A DNA stretch of 8,591 nucleotides from Spirochaetaceae bacterium (GTDB lineage: Bacteria > Spirochaetota > Spirochaetia > Treponematales > Breznakiellaceae): positions 1 through 8,591 of the forward strand of contig JAISDG010000144.1 of the NCBI GenBank assembly GCA_031265015.1. Direction: 5' to 3'. Below are positions 4,820 through 8,591 of this stretch, piece after piece (the stretch's first letter is position 1; each line of letters begins with the position of its first letter). Both the position numbers and the translations under genes were made by a program. Below the pieces are notes generated by a model. The model was given only the letters and a program-made list of their open reading frames with translations, was not told the origin of the DNA and searched no databases.

Positions 4820-6340
4820 GTGTTATCTTTTCATGACGTCAGCTTTTTCTATCCGTCTTCCGTTCATCCCATACTGGAAAATATAAACGCCGTATTCGAT
4901 CGCGGCTGGACCGGCATTACCGGTGACAACGGCGCGGGTAAAACAACCCTGTTGCTGCTGGCCGCGAAATTGCTGCGGCCGGCTTCCGGCGCCGTGACCG
5001 GTCCGGCGGCAGTGTACTGTCCCCAGCGGACCGACGAGCTTCCTCCGGAGGGGGAAGATTTTGTGGCGGCCGGTGACAGGGAAGCGGGTAAACTTATATC
5101 CCGGCTGGGCATTGGGGCCGATTGGCCCTGGCGCTGGGAAACCCTCAGCCATGGCGAACGAAAGCGGCTTCAACTGGGGATTGTCCTGTGGAAACAGCCG
5201 GAAGTTCTGGCCCTGGACGAACCGGCCAATCATCTTGATTCCCAGGCAAAGGCCCTGATCCTTGACGCCCTGACCGGCTATGAGGGTACGGGACTTCTTG
5301 TCAGCCATGACCGGACGCTGCTGGACAGGCTCTGCGGCCGGTGTCTTTTTCTCCGGGATGGCCAGGGGGTGATAAGGAACGGCGGTATCAGCAGGGGCCT
5401 GCTGGAAGAGGAACGGGAAAGAACGGAGCGGCGGCGGATCCGGAAAAAACTGTCCGCCGAACGGGACAGGCTTGCCGCCGGAGCGGACGAACGGCGGCGG
5501 GTCGTGGAAGGAGCCAAAAACAGGCTTTCAAAAAAACGTATCGCCCCCGGCGACAGCGACGCCCGGGGAAAGATCAACCTGGCCCGGCTTTCCGGCAAAG
5601 ACAGAACCGCGGCGGACAGCTACGGACGCATGAAAAACCGCGCCGCCCGGGCCGAAGCGGACCTGGCCGCGGCCGCCCCGGCGGGGGGTCGCAAAGAGGG
5701 GATTACCCTGGAAACGGCCGCGGCAAAAATGGACCGGCTCTGCGCCGTTCCGGCGGGAACCATTCCTCTGGGCGGTTTCAGTGAACCGGCCGGAGGGGGA
5801 CTTCCGCCCGAAAATCCGGCGGCGCGGAACGTTCTTGCCTTTCCCGATCTGAGGATCTGCCCCCTGGACAGGATTGCCCTGACGGGCCCCAACGGTTCCG
5901 GCAAGTCCACGCTGGTCCGCTTCCTGCGGACCCGCCTGCCTCCGGCGCTTCCGGCGCTGTACATACCCCAGGAGATCAGCGCCGAAGAGGGACGGCGGGA
6001 ACTGGAGGGGCTGGAAAAAGAAACAGAACAGAACCGGGGAGAAATCCTTGCCCGCTTCTCCCGGCTCGGCTCGGACCCCCGGTTTCTGCTTCAGTCCCGC
6101 AGCCCCAGTCCCGGCGAAATCAGAAAACTCCTTATCGCCCGGGGCCTCTCTGGCCGGCCGGCCCTGATTATCATGGATGAACCCCTGAACCACATGGATC
6201 TGACTTCTATCCGCCTGCTGGAAGAAGCGTTGAAGGAAGCCGCCTGCGCTCTGCTCCTGGTAAGCCATGACGAGGCGTTTCTGGAGGCCCTGACAAACAG
6301 TACATGGTCAATCAGCGGGGGAGTCGTAACCGTTACATAG
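4820..6340 (+). CDS. ABC-F family ATP-binding protein (ribosome-associated type)
   Basis: 506 residues, two ABC ATPase domains in one chain and no membrane segment, the layout of ABC-F proteins, which act at the ribosomal E site in translation or antibiotic protection. NBD1 has Walker A GDNGAGKTT (35-43), signature LSHGE (109-113), Walker B ending in Asp133-Glu134 (DEPANHLD) and a switch His in VSHDR. An Arg/Lys/Glu-rich linker of about 130 residues follows (roughly 195-330, with KNRLSKKRIAPGDSDARGK), fitting the helical interdomain linker. NBD2 has Walker A GPNGSGKST (356-364), signature SPGE (430-433), Walker B Asp453-Glu454 (DEPLNHMD) and VSHDE. Both catalytic Glu are kept. The second signature is degenerate (SPGE, not SGGE/SGGQ) and the NBD2 stretch between Walker A and signature is short. 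The length is like resistance-type ABC-Fs (about 490-550), but no subfamily can be named. Start is GTG with a strong ribosome site. It converges on the fRMsr gene with a 3-bp gap. Confidence 0.92.
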   Translation: MLSFHDVSFFYPSSVHPILENINAVFDRGWTGITGDNGAGKTTLLLLAAKLLRPASGAVTGPAAVYCPQRTDELPPEGEDFVAAGDREAGKLISRLGIGADWPWRWETLSHGERKRLQLGIVLWKQPEVLALDEPANHLDSQAKALILDALTGYEGTGLLVSHDRTLLDRLCGRCLFLRDGQGVIRNGGISRGLLEEERERTERRRIRKKLSAERDRLAAGADERRRVVEGAKNRLSKKRIAPGDSDARGKINLARLSGKDRTAADSYGRMKNRAARAEADLAAAAPAGGRKEGITLETAAAKMDRLCAVPAGTIPLGGFSEPAGGGLPPENPAARNVLAFPDLRICPLDRIALTGPNGSGKSTLVRFLRTRLPPALPALYIPQEISAEEGRRELEGLEKETEQNRGEILARFSRLGSDPRFLLQSRSPSPGEIRKLLIARGLSGRPALIIMDEPLNHMDLTSIRLLEEALKEAACALLLVSHDEAFLEALTNSTWSISGGVVTVT

Positions 6341-6343
6341 GCG

Positions 6344-6844
6344 TTACCAGACAGCTTCCGGCGTGCTCTCCAGAAAAGCGCTGGTCCGCTTTCCGATTTG
6401 TTCCAGGTATTCCCTTTCCAGACCGGTAAAACGGTCGGGAACGGGGCTGTCTATGTCCAGCACACCCCGGACCTTTCCCCGGACAAACAGGGGAACGGCG
6501 ATTTCCGATGCCGACGCCGAATCGCAGGCAATATGGCCGGAAAACGTCCGGACATCATCCACGATAAGGGTCTTGCCGTCCCGTACCGCCGCGCCGCAGA
6601 CGCCTTTGCCTTCGCCAATCCGGGAACAGGCGGGCAGTCCCTGAAAGGGCCCCAGAACCAGATCCTTTCCCTTGAGCAGGTAGAACCCCGCCCAGTTGAT
6701 CCGCGGCAGATACGCGTAGATTGCGGCGGAGATATTTGCCAGGGCCGCGATATGGTCTTCTTCCCCTTCCAGCAGGGATTCAGCGGATTTGACAAGCGCC
6801 GCAAGATTTTTTTCGGCATCCGCTTCTTTTTGTACCGTAAACAT
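6344..6844 (-). CDS. msrC: Free methionine-(R)-sulfoxide reductase (GAF-domain fRMsr)
   Basis: 166 residues when started at the ATG complementary to 6842-6844; this start matches the family's N-terminal length and follows a GGGGGG stretch, whereas the upstream ATG at 6880 adds 12 residues and has only a T-run before it. The protein is a single GAF domain. It reduces free L-methionine-(R)-S-oxide in the cytoplasm, with electrons from thioredoxin. Family landmarks: INWAGFYLL (49-57), LGPFQG (64-69), and three cysteines Cys73 (LPACSRI), Cys83 (GKGVCG) and Cys107 (GHIACDSAS). Their spacing (10 and 24) equals that of the E. coli enzyme (Cys84, Cys94, Cys118), so the protein should be active. SEIAVPL and GVLDIDSP complete the GAF pocket. 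No convincing promoter is seen in 6845-6925. Confidence 0.93.
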   Translation of the reverse strand: MFTVQKEADAEKNLAALVKSAESLLEGEEDHIAALANISAAIYAYLPRINWAGFYLLKGKDLVLGPFQGLPACSRIGEGKGVCGAAVRDGKTLIVDDVRTFSGHIACDSASASEIAVPLFVRGKVRGVLDIDSPVPDRFTGLEREYLEQIGKRTSAFLESTPEAVW

Positions 6845-6925
6845 AAAGCCCCCCGGAAAGATAGCATTACTGTACCCCATATCAAAAAAATGTGCAGGGG
6901 CTGGATTTGAAAGTTTAACGTATGG

Positions 6926-6954
6926 TTGAAAACTACGGCTTTACCCGATAAACT
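6926..6954 (+). promoter_or_regulatory. Probable promoter of the nitroreductase/hydrolase unit
   Basis: -35 TTGAAA (6926-6931, 5 of 6), 17-base spacer, -10 TAAACT (6949-6954, 4 of 6). It predicts a short leader of about 15 bases, just enough to carry the GGAGG at 6967-6971. Confidence 0.45.
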
Positions 6955-6976
6955 TTTAGTAATAACGGAGGCATTC

Positions 6977-7534
6977 ATGAAAAAAATCATTCTTTCTGTC
7001 TGTATTCTTGGTATAGCCGCTTTTGCCCTGGGCGCCCAGGAAAATTCCGCGGTAAAGGCCATTGTCCATCATTACGCGGCCCGGAACTTCTTTTCCGGCT
7101 CGATCAGCAAAGCGGATTTGGACACGATCATTCAGGCGGGGATTCATTCTCCCAGCGCCGCCAACCGGCAGCCCTGGCATTTTACCGTGGTCCAGGACGC
7201 CGCCCTGGCACGGCAGATAATTTCCAATAACACCGACGGCAATGTACTTATCGTGATTTCCGCCCCCGGGGACGGTAAAACCAACGGCGCCCAGATCCTT
7301 GACTGCGGCCTGGCGGCCCAGAGCATGTACCTTGCCGCCCAGGCTCTGGGGCTTGGTTCCCGGATCTATACCGGGCCCGTGGACAGCGTCAACAAAAACC
7401 TGAAATCCGCCCTAAGCCTTCCCTCCAATCACAACGTGGTGGTGATTGTACGGGTCGGTAAGGTCCAGCAGGTGGACGCGGTAACCGCGGCTTCCGCCCG
7501 GAATTCCGCGGATAAACTGGTAACCTACAAATAG
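6977..7534 (+). CDS. Exported nitroreductase-family flavoprotein
   Basis: 185 residues. The start ATG at 6977 is chosen because GGAGG (6967-6971) stands 5 bases upstream and a signal peptide begins there; the longer open frame from a TTG has no ribosome site and overlaps the promoter. Signal peptide: MKKIILSVCILGIAAFALGA, cleavage likely after Ala20. The mature part is a compact nitroreductase fold: an N-terminal helix with YAARNF (33-38), the FMN/dimer motif PSAANRQPWHF (59-69), and the second conserved block DCGLAAQSMYLAAQALGLGS (109-128). Such enzymes reduce nitro groups, quinones or other flavin-acceptor substrates using FMN and NAD(P)H. The mature length (about 165) is at the short end of the family, and the common basic RxxR near the N-terminus is reduced to one Arg. 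An exported member is unusual because FMN and NAD(P)H are cytoplasmic. The hydrolase follows 22 bases later. Confidence 0.88.
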   Translation: MKKIILSVCILGIAAFALGAQENSAVKAIVHHYAARNFFSGSISKADLDTIIQAGIHSPSAANRQPWHFTVVQDAALARQIISNNTDGNVLIVISAPGDGKTNGAQILDCGLAAQSMYLAAQALGLGSRIYTGPVDSVNKNLKSALSLPSNHNVVVIVRVGKVQQVDAVTAASARNSADKLVTYK

Positions 7535-7556
7535 CGCCGCGGCAGGGTTTACCCCG

Positions 7557-8573
7557 ATGGTCCCGCATCAAAAGCTGCTGCTTGTTCTTGCCGCCGTTTT
7601 GACGCTGCTGGCGGCCGCTTCCATGATTACGATCCACCTGCTGTTTTCCAAAGTTTTTTTCGGCCGGGTAAAAGCGCCGGAAAGCAATACATCCTTCCGG
7701 CAGGAAGATTATCCCGGCGATGACCGGGGCATGGCGCGGTTCCGGTCGGGGAAAAATACCCTCCAGGGCTATCTTTACGGAACGGGGAATACCAAAGCCC
7801 TGGTGGTTATTTCCCACGGCATTGGCAGCGGCGCGGCGGATTATATGGCCGAAACGATCTGGTTTGTGAATCACGGTTACCGGGTATTTACCTATGACGG
7901 CACCGGCAGCCATGCCAGCGAAGGCAGGGGAACAACCGGTATGGCGCAGTCAAAAATCGACCTGGACGCCGCCTTACGCTATATCGAAAAAACCGGCGGC
8001 CTTAAAGACCTGCCCGTTCTGCTCTACGGTCACAGCTGGGGGGGCTATGCGGCGGCGGCAATTCTGGCAGCGGATCATCCCATTACCGCGTCGGTAAGTG
8101 TTGCCGGGTACAATACCCCGGGGGGCATCGTGTACGAAACGGCGCAAAAACTCACCGGCCCCCTGGCCCCCCTGATCTATCCCGCTATACGGCTTAATAA
8201 TTTTTTCAGGTTTGGCAGGGAGGCGAACGCGGCCGCGGTGCCGGCGATCAATGCTTCCCGCACGCCTATTCTTATTATCCATGGAACCGGGGACCGGACG
8301 ATCCGGTATGACGGGGCATCCATTATTGCCCGCCGGTATCAAATTACCAGCCCCGGGGCGGAGTTTTATGTCCGCAGCGGGGAAGGACAGAACGGCCACG
8401 GCAGTCTGTTCCTGTCCGCCGCGGCGCTGGCCTACGCGGAACAGATACAGGACAGCCCCGCCGCGGAACGGGACAAGTTTAAGCTGGCCGAACTGGATGA
8501 AGACTACATGAACACGGTCAACGGGTTTTATGAAAAACACCTGGGCCTTTCAAACCGCGGCGGCCGGCGGTAA
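7557..8573 (+). CDS. Membrane-anchored alpha/beta hydrolase
   Basis: 338 residues with a hydrophobic N-terminal segment at about 7-30 and no clear cleavage site, so probably a signal anchor with the domain outside the cytoplasmic membrane. The hydrolase core is complete: oxyanion HGIGSG (87-92), nucleophile elbow GHSWGG with Ser160, acid Asp246 in HGTGDRTI, base His281 in NGHGS. Family members are esterases, lipases, acyltransferases or peptidases (Hydrolase_4/S33-like); the substrate is not predictable. The C-terminal 40 residues are charged and helical in character (AELDEDYMNTVNGFYEKHL). The ATG at 7557 has only a weak GGCAGGG (7541-7547) upstream. The 22-base gap after the nitroreductase and absence of a terminator suggest one transcript. 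The gene ends 18 bases before the window edge. Confidence 0.9.
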   Translation: MVPHQKLLLVLAAVLTLLAAASMITIHLLFSKVFFGRVKAPESNTSFRQEDYPGDDRGMARFRSGKNTLQGYLYGTGNTKALVVISHGIGSGAADYMAETIWFVNHGYRVFTYDGTGSHASEGRGTTGMAQSKIDLDAALRYIEKTGGLKDLPVLLYGHSWGGYAAAAILAADHPITASVSVAGYNTPGGIVYETAQKLTGPLAPLIYPAIRLNNFFRFGREANAAAVPAINASRTPILIIHGTGDRTIRYDGASIIARRYQITSPGAEFYVRSGEGQNGHGSLFLSAAALAYAEQIQDSPAAERDKFKLAELDEDYMNTVNGFYEKHLGLSNRGGRR

Positions 8574-8591
8574 TTCCCTTATAAAGTCTGG

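Larger units (their letters stand above)
4724..4821 (+). promoter_or_regulatory. Candidate RNA switch in the ABC-F leader
   Basis: Three mutually exclusive pairings can be drawn. (a) ACCGC (4730-4734) with GCGGT (4742-4746). (b) The same GCGGT (4742-4746) with ACCGC (4750-4754), loop TAT. (c) ATGGAGACC (4724-4732) with GGTCTCTGT (4813-4821), 9 pairs including two wobbles, which would cover the end of the Shine-Dalgarno, the spacer and part of the GTG start. Pairing (a) uses the ACC needed for (c). This is the shape of a translational attenuator, but the stems are short and untested. Confidence 0.3.

Noticed and set aside
4642..4836. 64-codon open frame running from inside tRNA-Pro into the ABC-F gene
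   Set aside because: It begins within the tRNA anticodon arm and overlaps the ABC-F start in another frame; it has no ribosome site and no recognisable protein.
5528..6268. Long minus-strand open frame opposite the ABC-F gene
   Set aside because: It is antisense to the linker and NBD2 with a low-complexity Gly/Arg/Pro translation and no supporting ribosome site.
6858..6885. TTGATA-16-TATCTT on the minus strand as an fRMsr promoter
   Set aside because: Initiation would fall within the GGGGGG stretch, at or past the ribosome site, leaving almost no leader for the chosen ATG at 6844.

Overview
The window is a GC-rich bacterial chromosome segment with densely packed genes of ordinary housekeeping type. 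The best guess for the host is a spirochaete of the Treponema / termite-gut treponeme group. That guess rests on exported proteins whose signal peptides end in ...FAQ and ...LGAQ, a small TPR lipoprotein, and the general style of the proteins. It is an inference from protein character; there is no rRNA or other decisive marker here. No mobile element, CRISPR array, phage gene or integration site is visible.

Layout. (1) 1-2725, plus strand: the 3' part of an AMP-forming acyl-CoA synthetase overlaps by 8 bases the start of a complete citrate synthase, so the two look translationally coupled (acyl-CoA activation followed by a Claisen condensation on oxaloacetate). (2) 2730-3524, minus strand: a lipoprotein made almost entirely of seven TPR repeats. 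(3) 3662-4123, plus strand: a small exported protein with a BOF/YgiW-like OB-fold, ended by a clear intrinsic terminator. Genes 2 and 3 diverge from two good sigma70-type promoters whose -35 boxes are only 10 bp apart. (4) 4198-4515: an alkyltransferase-like (ATL) DNA-damage sensor in which the MGMT nucleophilic Cys is Trp. (5) 4600-4674: tRNA-Pro(GGG). (6) 4820-6340: an ABC-F family protein with a GTG start, preceded by a 145-nt leader that holds a possible 21-codon upstream ORF and sequences complementary to its Shine-Dalgarno region. (7) 6344-6844, minus strand: a free methionine-(R)-sulfoxide reductase of the GAF type with all three cysteines. (8) 6977-8573, plus strand: an exported nitroreductase-family protein followed 22 bases later by a membrane-anchored alpha/beta hydrolase, probably one transcription unit.

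How they fit together. Apart from the acyl-CoA synthetase/citrate synthase pair and the nitroreductase/hydrolase pair, the genes look independent. A loose theme is stress protection: DNA alkylation sensing (ATL), oxidised methionine repair (fRMsr), a ribosome-associated ABC-F protein and an exported flavoprotein. I see no single new multi-gene system. The most interesting signal is the candidate leader-ORF/RNA-switch arrangement upstream of the ABC-F gene. The next most interesting are the closely spaced divergent promoters and the exported nitroreductase/hydrolase pair.
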